Shown here in pieces: positions 36,247-45,976 of a DNA stretch of 64,000 nt. Source of the stretch: Chrysopilus asiliformis (Eukaryota; Arthropoda; Insecta; Diptera; Rhagionidae); contig OZ035962.1 of NCBI GenBank assembly GCA_964034945.1, forward strand, positions 29,787,943 to 29,851,942, written 5' to 3'. The position numbers and the translations under genes are program-made. Numbering within the stretch: the stretch's first letter is position 1; each line of letters begins with the position of its first letter. Under the pieces are notes generated by a model that was not told the DNA's origin, did no database searches, and was given only the letters and a program-made list of their open reading frames with translations.

Positions 36247-37148
36247 TCCAATGATCACATTGGAAGTTGGTACATAAATTTTTGGTCATTTCAATTGTGA
36301 TGCAATAACAAATTGATTTTCAAGCGTTCATCCTGTAATTTACGAAATTGTTTCGACTTAGCAATCGGGGAGGTTCCTCATAAAAACATTCAGGGAGCAT
36401 CTGGGATGATTACATCAATTAGCAGTGGGATAAAAACGTAACGAAGCTGAATGGACTTTGCGCTGAATCCTAATCAAATCGATTCGATTCAAAATACACG
36501 ACGGACTCAGCCTGAACTTACTCTATCCACAACGATACACCATAACTCGCAACTCATTTTAGATCCTACCTAAATTATAGTAAAATCGATCAAATGTAAT
36601 CTATAATTACCTTTTCTTCGCCATTATTACATGTGCTGTGATGGCTATCGATGCTGGTTAGTTGCCCAACATAATTATTGGTCATAACATAAACTCAAAT
36701 GTCGATATAAATTGGATAAAATCATTTTTGCTACTGCTACTGAAAAAAAAAAGATTTTAATAACACATTTTGATATCTACTGCTTTACCACTAGAGGTGC
36801 TTCGTTAGCAATGTTCTATCATAACCAGATACAGACATAAGTCTATTAATGGTCATTAGATAAACCGGCCGAATGATTGCATATGAAAATTGGCATGCAA
36901 ATAAATGCTAATAACATAGAGAGAGCAAGAGAAAGAGAGAGAGAGAGAAAAATAATTCGAAGTATGGATTGAACAGGTAGATATTTCTACTTTCAACACA
37001 TAATTTGGCAAACACTTATTAAAATTGCATTAATTCAATAAATAAATGCTAATGACTTTCAGACGTGTTATTTATTCGGTTGGTGCCTAATTATAATCGA
37101 AAAAATTTATTTGTAGGTTGAAAACATTAGAAAAATTTACTGTTAGTA
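36247..37148. other. AT-rich DNA with a GA microsatellite and a duplicated segment
   Basis: A GAGA-rich microsatellite lies at about 36920-36950. Positions 36591-36832 recur nearly unchanged at 45704-45944 (separate entry). I see no gene. Confidence 0.45.
36591..36832 (+). repeat. 242-bp segment duplicated at 45704
   Basis: Begins CAAATGTAATCTATAATTAC and ends TCATAACCAGATAC. The copy 9.1 kb away differs only by homopolymer length near 36750 and one C/T (TTCGTTAG versus TTTGTTAG). Confidence 0.85.
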
Positions 37149-37150
37149 TT

Positions 37151-37375
37151 AAGCCTAAACCACAATTACGCGTGCATGCGTGCGGCATTATTTTATTCTG
37201 GCATCTAGTAGTTGTCACCGCGTCTAAAAGTAGAGACTGAGCCTACTCTACGCGGCACGGCCGCGGCAACGCATCTGAGCAACGCGTAATTATACATTTA
37301 CTCGTATAAATGCGAAGTTTTTATTTTCACCGCGTGGGTGCCGCACGCACGCACGCGTAATTGTGGTTTAGGCTT
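37151..37375. mobile_element. GC-rich 225-bp MITE, possibly Harbinger-type
   Basis: The terminal inverted repeats are about 37 bp with one mismatch, starting AAGCCTAAACCACAATTACG and ending with its complement. TTA can be read as a 3-bp duplication on both sides (37149-37151 and 37375-37377), which would make the ends AGCCTAAACC. PIF/Harbinger elements duplicate 3 bp (TWA), so TTA is a good but not decisive match. The ends contain alternating GCGTGC repeats. Confidence 0.7.
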
Positions 37376-37878
37376 TAAACTTTTCTCTGCACTATTGAGG
37401 ATCGGAAAAAATATTTCAGAAATAATATTTTTTCAAATATCTCGAGAACCGTTAAAGATACGTAAAAAAACGTTAAAGGAAACCATACAGGAAATGTTAT
37501 TTTCTTTGAATTTGGTTATATGGATTTTTTTCTCAAAAATACATAGTTTTTGAGAAATTTTCAAAAGACTGCATTTTTTTTTCAGATTGTATGGGAGGAA
37601 CCCGTTACTTTTCCAAAAGTTGACTACGATTCTCGTAAAACTTGTTTATGAAAAAATTTCAACTCGCTAGCTCAACGCATTTTCGAGTTATTTAAGATAC
37701 GTAAAATAGACAGACTGACAGAGAGACTGACAGACAGACAGACTGACAGACAGACAGACTGAGATTTTGACAGATACGGATTTCGTATTGATCAGAAATT
37801 TTCTATCTGCCCCCGTTTTCGAGTTGGTCTCAGTTATCAATACAATACTTTCCTTCTTAGCAGAGGAAAGTAAAAAAA
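37376..37878 (-). mobile_element. Helentron-like element, family 3, 3' truncated
   Basis: On the minus strand it starts TTTTTTTACTTTCCTCTGCT, then GAAAGTATTGTATTGA, a GTCT/GTCA core (37708-37762) and a body with AACTTTTGGAAAAGTAACG shared with 14505 and 20250. The 5' subterminal motif ACTTTCCTCTGC pairs with the GCAGAGGAAAGT seen at the family's 3' end at 15673-15684. The 3' end is lost at the junction with the GC-rich MITE. Confidence 0.6.
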
Positions 37879-38177
37879 AGACTTCGTGTAGAGATTGCTT
37901 TAAATTACATATTTTTGCCTGCGGTGCATTTTTTCAAAGATTTTCTCAAAAGATTTAGCTTGCTGCAAGCTATTTCTCTTTAATGGTATTTTTACAAGTT
38001 CCGCCGTAAATTACAATTTAGGAAAGTAAACACGAAAAATAAAGAAATCTTTAAATGATATCACGGTACGTAGATCAGTATATGTGGGAACCTTGAATTA
38101 AAAAAAAAATTCTATCGAGTCTAGAACACTCTTTGTCGAGTCTAAAACACAAGTGTGTCGCGGCTTCCTCAAAATTC
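37879..38177. other. AT-rich DNA without recognisable features
   Basis: Nothing supported. Confidence 0.4.
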
Positions 38178-38503
38178 TAACGGCCAATTTCTTCACAGAG
38201 TACTCAAGTGGATTCTAGCTAGTCCAGGTACTATCTCTAGTACTCGGTACCAACGAAAAGTTAGTACTTGTGCATTTCTTCACATCGCTAGTACCGGAGC
38301 TAAATTCATCAGCCCGTACTAGCGGCAAATACGTCTAAAACCGATTTTGACATTATTTTGATATTTGAATTTGAAATATTATTGTTCGCCGTGAATTTGT
38401 GTACGTTATTTTTTCAATAAACGAAATATTATTTAGCCGCTGTGTTCGGTGAATTTGTGCAAATAACAAAATAAATAATGAAAAAACAAGAAGCAAATAA
38501 ATA

Positions 38504-38546
38504 ATGAAAAAACGAGGAGCAGAAAACGATAAGGATACGTTTGGTG
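38504..38546 (+). pseudogene. Myb/SANT-like Harbinger ORF, 5' part (interrupted)
   Basis: The frame starts at ATG 38504 (MKKRGAENDKD) and is broken by the insertion at 38547. It resumes in register after the duplicated TGGTG at 40834-40838. Harbinger elements usually encode a separate Myb/SANT DNA-binding protein that helps the transposase bind the ends. The short size and early stop suggest that this ORF was already degraded or has an unrecognised intron. Confidence 0.45.
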
Positions 38547-38859
38547 CACCCAGAGAAAAATCTCATTCAATCTGACGAAAATGCTACGTATAATTAACAA
38601 ATATTGTGTCAATATACGTCCAACACAACTTTGTGTTATCCTAACAAAATTGAGTTTGTTAATTTTACGTTGTCACGTTTTTCAGACGGTTACTGAAAAA
38701 TTTATGTTATTCTAACAAAAACAATACGTAAACTCAACACAACTTCTGTTGCTCTTAACAAAATTTTGTGTTGTCTTAACAAAAATTGTTACGTTAATTT
38801 TACCTTGCTACTTTTCTGTAATGTTTGTTGTTTCACCACTTATCTTTCTTTCAAGCAGC

Positions 38860-40091
38860 TTTTTACTTTCTTCTACGGAGTATAATAAAGTATTGTATTC
38901 ATGAAAAATTTCGACCTCTTAATTTTGCCTAAAAAACATTTCCCGATCACTCCTGAGTCGATTGGAGTCATATTTAAAAAATGTCTTTCTGTCTGTCAGT
39001 CTGTCTGTCAGTCTGTCTGTCAGTCTGTCTGTCAGTCTGTCTGTCAGTCTGTCTGTCAGTCTGTCTGTCAGTCTGTCTGTCAGTCTGTCTGTCAGTCTGT
39101 CTGTCAGTCTGTCTGTCAGTCTGTCTGTCAGTCTGTCTGTCAGTCTGTCTGTCAGTCTGTCTGTCAGTCTGTCTGTCAGTCTGTCTGTCAGTCTGTCTGT
39201 CAGTCTGTCTGTCAGTCTGTCTGTCAGTCTGTCTGTCAGTCTGTCTGTCAGTCTGTCTGTCAGTCTGTCTGTCAGTCTGTCTGTCAGTCTGTCTGTCAGT
39301 CTGTCTGTCAGTCTGTTTGTCAGTCTGTCTGTCAGTCTGTCTGTCAGTCTGTGTACAAGATTTCTCAAAAACTAATAGAGCTAGCGCCATGAAATTTTAT
39401 AGGCATGTTGGGTCCTGAAATGGGACGATCCTATCAACTTTTGGTGGAAATCCGTTAACCGGAAGTATCCAAAATGGCGGTTTTTCAAAAATCGCAATTT
39501 CGTTTTTCTCGATTTACTCCCAAACTACGCGTTTTTTAGTGGCCTTAAGTATGACAAAACTTGGAGAAAATAAAATTTCCCACACTTTTGTCTTTAGCTA
39601 TAACTCGATATCTCAACCTGTTATCGAGATAAACCGTTATTTCCAAAAAAAAAAAAAAACAGTTTTTTGCGATTATCTCGAAAACTAACGGGTTTTTGCT
39701 GACTGAATATATGAAGTGAATTAATGAGAATGGCATTCTGCACAATTTTGTTTCTTACCGTTATCCGTTATCTTTTACCGTTATTGAGATTATTTCATTA
39801 ATATGTAAAAAATCATATTTTTGCGAATAATTTGCAAACTAACGGTTTTTTGACAAATCAGTTAAAAGAATAATTAAAGATGTTAACATTTTCTACATTT
39901 TTACCGTAAATTGATATCTTTTACAGTTCTCAAGTTATCTCAAATTTTGTACGTTTTTGATATTTTTGAATAAACCAAGAATTTATTGGGGGGTCGTCTT
40001 AGGTTGACAACGCGACAGGGCTCTAGCGTAAATTGCGCAGGGTCGTAGATTTTGTAGAAGAAAGTTTTGTGTTGACCACAACTGATATTTT
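38860..40091 (+). mobile_element. Helentron-like element, family 1 copy D
   Basis: Full-length copy in the same orientation as copy A: TTTTTACTTTCTTCTACGGA start, 366-bp core (38984-39350), body with AACTAATAGAGCTAGCGCCA, then GTAGAAGAAAGT, stem TTGTG-TTGAC-CACAA and end CTGATATTTT. It lies inside the CACCCAGAG element and is therefore the youngest of three nested insertions here. Bases are close to copies B and C. A roughly 15-base A run near 39644 is a length variant of the shorter run in copy A. Confidence 0.8.
38984..39350. repeat. array of a 12-bp unit
   Basis: About 30 copies of CTGTCTGTCAGT in tandem, with a single substitution (GTTTGTCAG near 39316). Every frame on both strands is open through it. 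Confidence 0.95.
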
Positions 40092-40670
40092 AGTGTGTGT
40101 TGAGGAAATATTTTCACACGAACATTTTATTAGTTTTGAAGGGCGATATGTTTATATGTGATTTCATTGCATATTTACTTCAAGATGGAAATATTTTTTT
40201 AAGAATGATATTCGCGTAACATAAAATTACTGAAATTTTTGATGATTTTTGGACCAAAAACTTTAAACGAATAAATATTCTCGGTGCATATGATAGTTAT
40301 ACCTCGAAAAAATACATTCCGCCTGAAGTATTTTGCAAAAATGAGTATATTTTTAAAAAAATCTGGAAATGTGGGTTTACAAAATTTAACTTAAAATTAC
40401 TCAAAATTCTTCTTAGAGAAAGATATGACCCCTAAAAATAGTTTTTCTTTATCTAGGTCGATAAAAAATAAAGGTAATGTAATTTTATTGGTTTTTCAAA
40501 ACTCGAATAATTATATTGGCAAGCAAACAGCCATTTTGAAAAGTTTTCCTACAACAAATTGTCGAAATGTTTGAAATGTGTGAGTGTGGCGGGCGACGAC
40601 GAAGATAATTTTTCAGTTTTTTAGCCGCCATTGAATAAGACAAAAAAGTTGTACCCCGAACAAACAAATT

Positions 40671-40762
40671 TGTTGGCTTAACAAGTTGACTATGTTGGCT
40701 TAACAAGTTGACTATGTTGGCTTAACAAGTTGACTATGTTGGCTTAACAAGTTGACAATGTT
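40671..40762 (+). repeat. 22-bp minisatellite, about four units
   Basis: The unit beginning TTGGCTTAACAAGTTGAC and ending TATG occurs four times with a diverged last unit (GACAATG). It lies in the subterminal region of the CACCCAGAG element. Confidence 0.9.
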
Positions 40763-40833
40763 GCCAAAATATTTTTGTGTTAAAGTTCAACACAAAGTCT
40801 TTTGTTGATTTTACTAAGATTTTTCTCTGGGTG

Positions 40834-40923
40834 TGGTGATGCGAAAAGGCCTCGCTGGACCAATTGGAGTCAGCAAGATACCGATTTATTGTGCACCCTG
40901 AAAATTCAAATGTTTTAAAATAA
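40834..40923 (+). pseudogene. Myb/SANT-like Harbinger ORF, 3' part
   Basis: Continuing the frame of 38504-38546, this encodes a segment containing KRPRWTNWSQQDTDLL, reminiscent of the first helix of Myb/SANT-like domains (spaced tryptophans, then acidic residue and leucines). It ends at a TAA near 40921-40923, well short of a complete domain. An alternative is that coding continues after an intron that I could not place. Confidence 0.45.
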
Positions 40924-40992
40924 AAGACATCAAATAAAACGCAGTGTTTTTTATTCTTGCAATTGCAACATAATTTCCTCTCTGGCTGTTCG

Positions 40993-41237
40993 TTATCGAT
41001 TTCCACGGGATGCATCTGGGAATTCATGTGTGTTCGCGTATCCAGAGTCACCGATTAATATGTGATTCCCAAATTCGCAAGCTTCAAATCTGGTGCGCAC
41101 ATCGGAATGACGAAAAATCGTTTGATTGTGCACGGATTCCGCCCAACGTTCAGAGAAAACCATCCTTTGCGGTTGCGAAAACTTTCGCTCTGCAAATGAA
41201 AAGAGTAGATTCGGCGGTCAAATCGATGACCCATCAC
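40993..41237 (-). pseudogene. Harbinger (DDE) transposase remnant
   Basis: Two minus-strand frames carry transposase motifs of the HARBI1/DDE_Tnp_4 type. An upstream frame (from about 41237) contains FRNRKGWFSLNV, matching the NRKxxxSxNv block. A shifted frame (41115-40993) contains FGNHILIGDSGYAN, matching the LxGDxGY block with the second catalytic Asp. A frameshift lies between them, at about 41115-41150, and the second frame stops soon after. The N-terminal part and the catalytic Glu region are absent. It is a dead fragment, consistent with the surrounding TIRs. Confidence 0.7.
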
Positions 41238-41530
41238 TTCTTGCGTATTTTTGATCTTCCAATGTCAGCAAAAAATATATAAAAATCGACTACTCCAGTA
41301 TTATATTATAAGTGAAGAAATAAAATTGGCATAAATTCGAGTACTAACATCGCTAGACCCACAATTTCGAGGGCCCAGGAAATAATGAGTACCAGCTAAT
41401 ACTCCGTACCAAAGTCCGTACTAAGGCGCGCTAGTACTTGGTGAAGAAATGACTTGATACCAATTTGAGTACCAAATTTTGGTCTAATACCGGTAATAGC
41501 GTTAGTACTCGGTGAAGAAATCGGCCGTAA

Positions 41531-41874
41531 AAGCGGCTCATTTTTAGGAATTTTTTTTTATTTACAACGCATTGTATTTCGTAATGCAAAATATTGTTTG
41601 CAATTTTCCCTAATGCAGAATAAAATAATAGGTATTCGATATCTAATCATAGCCTTTTTATTAAATATTTCTTGATAGTTTTTCTTGAAATTAATTCTGA
41701 CTTTTTTCACATATCCTTAGCCAATAAATTTCTCGTAACGCCTTGAGATACTTCTTCGTCAGCCTTGAGATACAGAAACCTAAAAGTGTGACGTATTTAT
41801 AGACAATCGTTCAATGTCCGAAATGGAAAATAATGGTTGCGGAAATCTTAACACAATAAGCTGATGATTTTAAT
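41531..41874. other. AT-rich DNA without recognisable features
   Basis: About 340 bp between two elements. Nothing seen. Confidence 0.4.
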
Positions 41875-42449
41875 TTTTTATACCCGTATGGTGAAACCAA
41901 AGGGTATATTAACTTTGCCTTACCGTTTGTAACGCCAAGATCCCGTCATCACACAAAAAAATGAATTACACCAGTGTGTTTAGAATGATAAAAAAAATTG
42001 AATTTTGCATGTCCGTCCGTCTGTCTGTCCGTCTGTCTGTCTGTCCGTCTGTCTGTCTGTCTGTCCGTCTGTGGCGCGGATTGCGGGCGCATGGATTGAG
42101 CTAGAGACTTGAAATTTTGCGCAGATCCGTTTTTCGTAAAATGCGAGGCTAAGTTCGTTAATGGGCAAAAATGGACCATTAGGGGGGGTACCCCCCATAG
42201 GAACGAAAACGTTTTTTGTGAATATCTCAAAAACGGTGCATCTTATCAAAAAAGTGCAAGAACAAAAGTTATTTAGAATATGATTCTACATAAAACTCCC
42301 ATACATCAAAATCCGATTGGAACAAGTTTTAAAAAAATCTTATTGGAAAATTTGAATTCAAGTGAAATTTTGATACGCCGTTCAATTAAATCACCATACG
42401 GGTTTTCAATAATTGCCAGATTGGCAATTATAGCTTTTGTTATGTTTTA
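41875..42449 (+). mobile_element. INE-1-like (Helentron-associated) element, complete
   Basis: This is the best-preserved family-2 copy together with 62974. Start TTTTTATACCCGTATGGTGA; core of GTCC/GTCT/CTGT tetranucleotides (42008-42072); CGCGGATTGCGGGCGCATGG; the palindrome GGGGGGTACCCCCC (42183-42196); 3' subterminal repeat TCACCATACGGGT; hairpin AATTGCC-AGATT-GGCAATT; T-rich end TTTTGTTATGTTTT. No protein is encoded. Confidence 0.75.
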
Positions 42450-42504
42450 TATTTAAAAAGAATAATTTTCTTCGACATCGGCAATATGAATTTTTTCTCA
42501 CGTA

Positions 42505-43905
42505 CACTGAGCGAAAAGATCACCTAAAATGCACCTAAAATGGAACAAAAACAAGAGGAAATCTTTATGGTTTTCATCCAAGATGAAAGTCAACTTAAAA
42601 CCATAAAGAGAATCCTTTTAAAATTTTGACAGCGAGATAAGGTGCTAACCATCTTAAATTAAGGTGAAATATACTTTTTTTTTTTAAAAGGATTGTCTTT
42701 TTATTTTAATCTTATAGCACATAAAAAACTATGTGAAATCTGTTTGAAATAAATAGATTTTCCTTTGAATTTTAGAGGAAATCTGTTAAAAATATTTAAG
42801 CTAGCATTCCATTTTTTTAAAAGATTACAAAATAATTTTGTACTTAAAAAAATTGATGCTTAAAAGGGATTGCTTCAAGGGACTGAAAATTTAAAAAAAA
42901 ACGAAGAAATATATATTTTATAGTTTTTATTTTACTGTTTTAAATTTACAAAGCATATTCTTCTATCCTAAAAAAAATAGAAAATAGAAAATATTTTTTT
43001 TTTAATTTGTACTTTAAACTTTAAACAGTGCAATAAACATAAAATTCCGATATCTTACATATTTCTGGGCCGACAACGACGATTTTTGGTTGAATTGTTT
43101 TTTTAGCTGCCATGAATTCACTTGTCACTTTATTTTGTTTGGGTATTATATCATTTGTTGTTCGCACATGTAAAATGAAATCGCTCTGGGCGTCACAAAT
43201 CGTTGGCTTATGGAATTTGCTGAGACGAATTGGCTGAAGAACTGCATGCAACAGCATTGCAACAATACAGTGTTTAGAGTCTAAAATTTCCAAAAATTAA
43301 TAAACACTTAATGTGAATAATGTTTATATACCTTTTGTAAGACTTTCCATTTCTTCTAGAATACGTCTCGTATTTAGCCCGTACACTTTTAACAAGGCAC
43401 AGCCTGATTCGGACACTCCCCAAACCCTAAAAAGACTTTGAACTTCATTCAATTCTGTTTCATCCCAAGTTAAAGGCGGCACTATACCGATATTTTCAGT
43501 ATTTGGTAATTGAAATGAATCTATTTCGCACAACAAAACTCAAAACATTAAAATTACACCGATCTGCGACCACACCGCGCGAAATTCTAGAACCAATTGA
43601 CTTTTACTTACTACGTTTTATATGCATATCACATTGTTTTAAACAAATTACATTTTATTTCAATGTGGCAATCATGTTAAAAGTTGAAATTATATGACAG
43701 ACCCCTTGAAAATCGTATTTTAATCTGACAATGCACATTGATTTAAAGTGAAAACCATTCAAAATTTTAAATAGATTTTCTTTATGGAAATAAGGTGATA
43801 TTTCAATAAGAAATCGTCTTAAAAGCTACGTTTTAAGGTGAAATCATGGTAAAATAGGTCAATGTGCATGTCTTCTTAAAATAATGTGACATTTTTCTCT
43901 CAGTG
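42505..43905. mobile_element. TIR unit, CACTGAG ends, carrying a two-exon ORF
   Basis: The left end CACTGAGCGAAAAGATCAC and the right end (complement CACTGAGAGAAAAATGTCAC) are inverted repeats with a few mismatches. TA flanks both (42503-42504 and 43906-43907), a possible 2-bp duplication. Motifs AAGGTGAAA and TTTTAAGRYG recur near both ends. Unlike its shorter relatives (15259, 38547) it contains a spliced-looking minus-strand ORF (43021-43536). No transposase motif was recognised, so it may be nonautonomous with captured cargo. Confidence 0.6.
43021..43536 (-). CDS. candidate two-exon protein, possibly SAM-like N-terminal part
   Basis: Exon 1 (43536-43332) and exon 2 (43280-43021) join in frame across a 51-bp intron (43331-43281). 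The intron has a GTATAT donor, a TTTTAG acceptor and an in-frame stop. The product would be 154 codons from the first open codon; the true start is unknown because 43536 is not an ATG and a stop lies just upstream. The segment LTWDETELNEVQSLFRVWGV followed by helices (CALLKVYGLNTRRILEEM) has the look of a SAM-type helical domain. The C-terminal part ends KIVVVGPEICKISEFYVYC. I do not recognise the protein firmly. It may be a fragment of a larger insect gene family carried by the transposon. Function unknown. Confidence 0.4.
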
Positions 43906-43907
43906 TA

Positions 43908-45688
43908 AGAACTTTCTGGTATTCTTTTATCGATCGTATTTCGAATAAATTCCATAAGATATTCATTCTATTCCATTGGTCATGCGAAATTAATATCACA
44001 CAGCCATTTAACCCTCCTGTATGAACTAACCATCGATTATGTTCATTCAACCCCTTGAATGCAAATCTAAAGTACATATTTAAAGTTTAACTTTTAGCAC
44101 GTTTGAATATTTATCAACTTGAAGCGGTCATAAATCACACAAGTGAAGTGAATGAACGTTGAACTCGTAAACTCAAGTGAAATGGATTTCGACTTTAGTC
44201 AGACGGAAAAAAATGTCTCAATTTGTGAAATCCCATAGTGCATTTTCCCAATTGCACATCTCTTAGATTTGTATATCCATTTATGTGATGGCATCAATCT
44301 CACAGTAGCACGAGTCGTTTTAGATTTAAAGTTAGTTATTCCTAAAAGTTTGCAGGATGACTACTTTCAGTTAGATGTAAAATTGTATATATTCGTGCTA
44401 GTGACCAAAACTTTCGCTTTATGAACGACTGATTTTTCTTCACTGGAGCTCATAAATTTACAGATTTTCCCATCATTCAGGGCTTTGAATTTGTAAATAA
44501 GAGTAGATCGTAAAGTGGAGTTGACTGAAAAGCACTTATTTGCTTAAATATTTTAACAACATAATTTAAGGTCATCGAACCGAAATTCACTGGGATCGTA
44601 ATGGAGGCTGAATTTAAAGACCAGTAAAGTAACCATGACACATTCAGTATCTTTTTATCCCAAAGGACCTAATTCCTGTGTACAACCCGACCCGGTTACA
44701 GTAGCCTTTTTCAATTTTATTTTTCTCTGCCAGAATATCTGGTGTGTGACTTAAGTGACCGAAATACTGACTGACGGTCTTCAGCTTTAATTTACTTAAG
44801 TTAAAGTAGTATTTTTCCAATTTCTTTTGGTAGATTTCTTTAATGATCCGAAACTTCCTTTAAGCTTTAGTCCGGGAGATTCATATGAGTATGTAACATA
44901 AAAGATACAGTCATAATTTTTCTTTTTATATGCTTCAGCTCATTAATCACGTCTGGCTTCTGTCTTGTTCTTATTCTTGCATAAATATTTCTTAGTTTTT
45001 ATTATTATTATTTTTTCCTTAACTTGGGTTTCTTACATTTTATTCCTTTTTTTTCAAGTCACATCAAATCCACGACTGGTGGCACTTTCCAAGTTTTTTT
45101 TTGCGAGGGCACAAGATAAAAATCTTTAAGTTGTTTACAAATTTGAAGTGGCTCAAATATTCAGATACTTCCATCTGGTGGATGTCTTCCTGATTTCTCA
45201 TAGCTCTGAAGCGGTTATTCGATCTGGATTAGAATTTTCAGGGGAAAAATTCGAAATGTTTTTGTTTCAAAGTCTTGTTTTAAATCTTACAGTGTTCATA
45301 GTTTTATCGTAGTAAAAAATATGTGTTTAGTGTTTAGTATTCTATTAGTTTTCGCAAGTGAGCGAATTTTTCGACGGTGTACAAAAATTACATCTGTTCA
45401 TATTTGTTTTTATTGATACGATATTAAAATTTTTTTTTTAGTAGTTTAGTGTCAAATTATTATTTTTTCTTTTTTGTTCAATTTTTTAATCAAAACTCGT
45501 AAATTTTTTTGAAAATTTTTCTTCCGAAGTTCGAAAAACGAATTTATTTAATACTTTCCACAGTTCTTTCTTTTAAGATTGTACTCGATGGGTGCTTCGT
45601 ATATACGATTTTGACAAAAAAGTGTCGTGCGTACGCCATTTTGTTTTTCTTGAGGTTTGAAAAACGAGTTTATGATTGTTTCTCCAAG
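43908..45688. other. AT-rich DNA without recognisable features
   Basis: About 1.8 kb of AT-rich sequence. No gene, terminal repeat or array is supported. Confidence 0.35.
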
Positions 45689-45976
45689 CCCTTTCATTTA
45701 AAACAAATGTAATCTATAATTACCTTTTCTTCGCCATTATTACATGTGCTGTGATGGCTATCGATGCTGGTTAGTTGCCCAACATAATTATTGGTCATAA
45801 CATAAACTCAAATGTCGATATAAATTGGATAAAATCATTTTTGCTACTGCTACTGAAAAAAAAAGTTTTTAATAACACATTTTGATATCTACTGCTTTAC
45901 CACTAGAGGTGCTTTGTTAGCAATGTTCTATCATAACCAGATACTGTCTGTCAGTCTGTCCCTTTCATTTAAAACA
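45689..45976 (+). repeat. inserted copy of 36591-36832 flanked by a 17-bp duplication
   Basis: CCCTTTCATTTAAAACA occurs at 45689-45705 and 45960-45976. Between them lies a near-exact copy of 36591-36832 (45704-45944), followed directly by the array-like filler TGTCTGTCAGTCTGTC (45945-45960). There are no terminal inverted repeats and no poly-A tail. Confidence 0.75.

Larger units (their letters stand above)
38547..40833. mobile_element. TIR element, CACCCAGAG ends, inserted in the Harbinger ORF
   Basis: The terminal inverted repeats CACCCAGAGAAAAATCT (38547-38563) and its complement (40817-40833) are perfect over 17 bp. TGGTG stands on both sides (38542-38546 and 40834-40838). A 2-bp TG duplication would also fit and would match its relatives at 15259 and 42505. 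It contains repeated AACAAAATTNTGTGTT motifs, a 22-bp minisatellite near its right end and a nested family-1 Helentron-like copy (38860-40091). It has no transposase. Confidence 0.75.
38181..41527. mobile_element. PIF/Harbinger element, split by a nested insertion
   Basis: The left end CGGCCAATTTCTTCACAGAG and the right end (41504-41527) are inverted complements with few mismatches. TAA flanks both (38178-38180 and 41528-41530), the typical 3-bp Harbinger duplication. Subterminal motifs such as AGTACTCGGTACC recur inside both ends. The interior holds the two genes expected for this superfamily: a Myb/SANT-like ORF on the plus strand and a transposase remnant on the minus strand. A nested TIR element (38547-40833) interrupts the Myb/SANT ORF. 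Without the insertion the element is about 1.05 kb, so much of the transposase is missing. Confidence 0.75.

Noticed and set aside
27594..39350. CRISPR-like array
   Set aside because: The repeats are 8- or 12-bp units without spacers in animal DNA. No cas-like genes are present.
38901..39418. Frames of 137-163 codons on both strands over the 12-bp array
   Set aside because: Same by-product of a stop-free tandem repeat inside a nonautonomous element.
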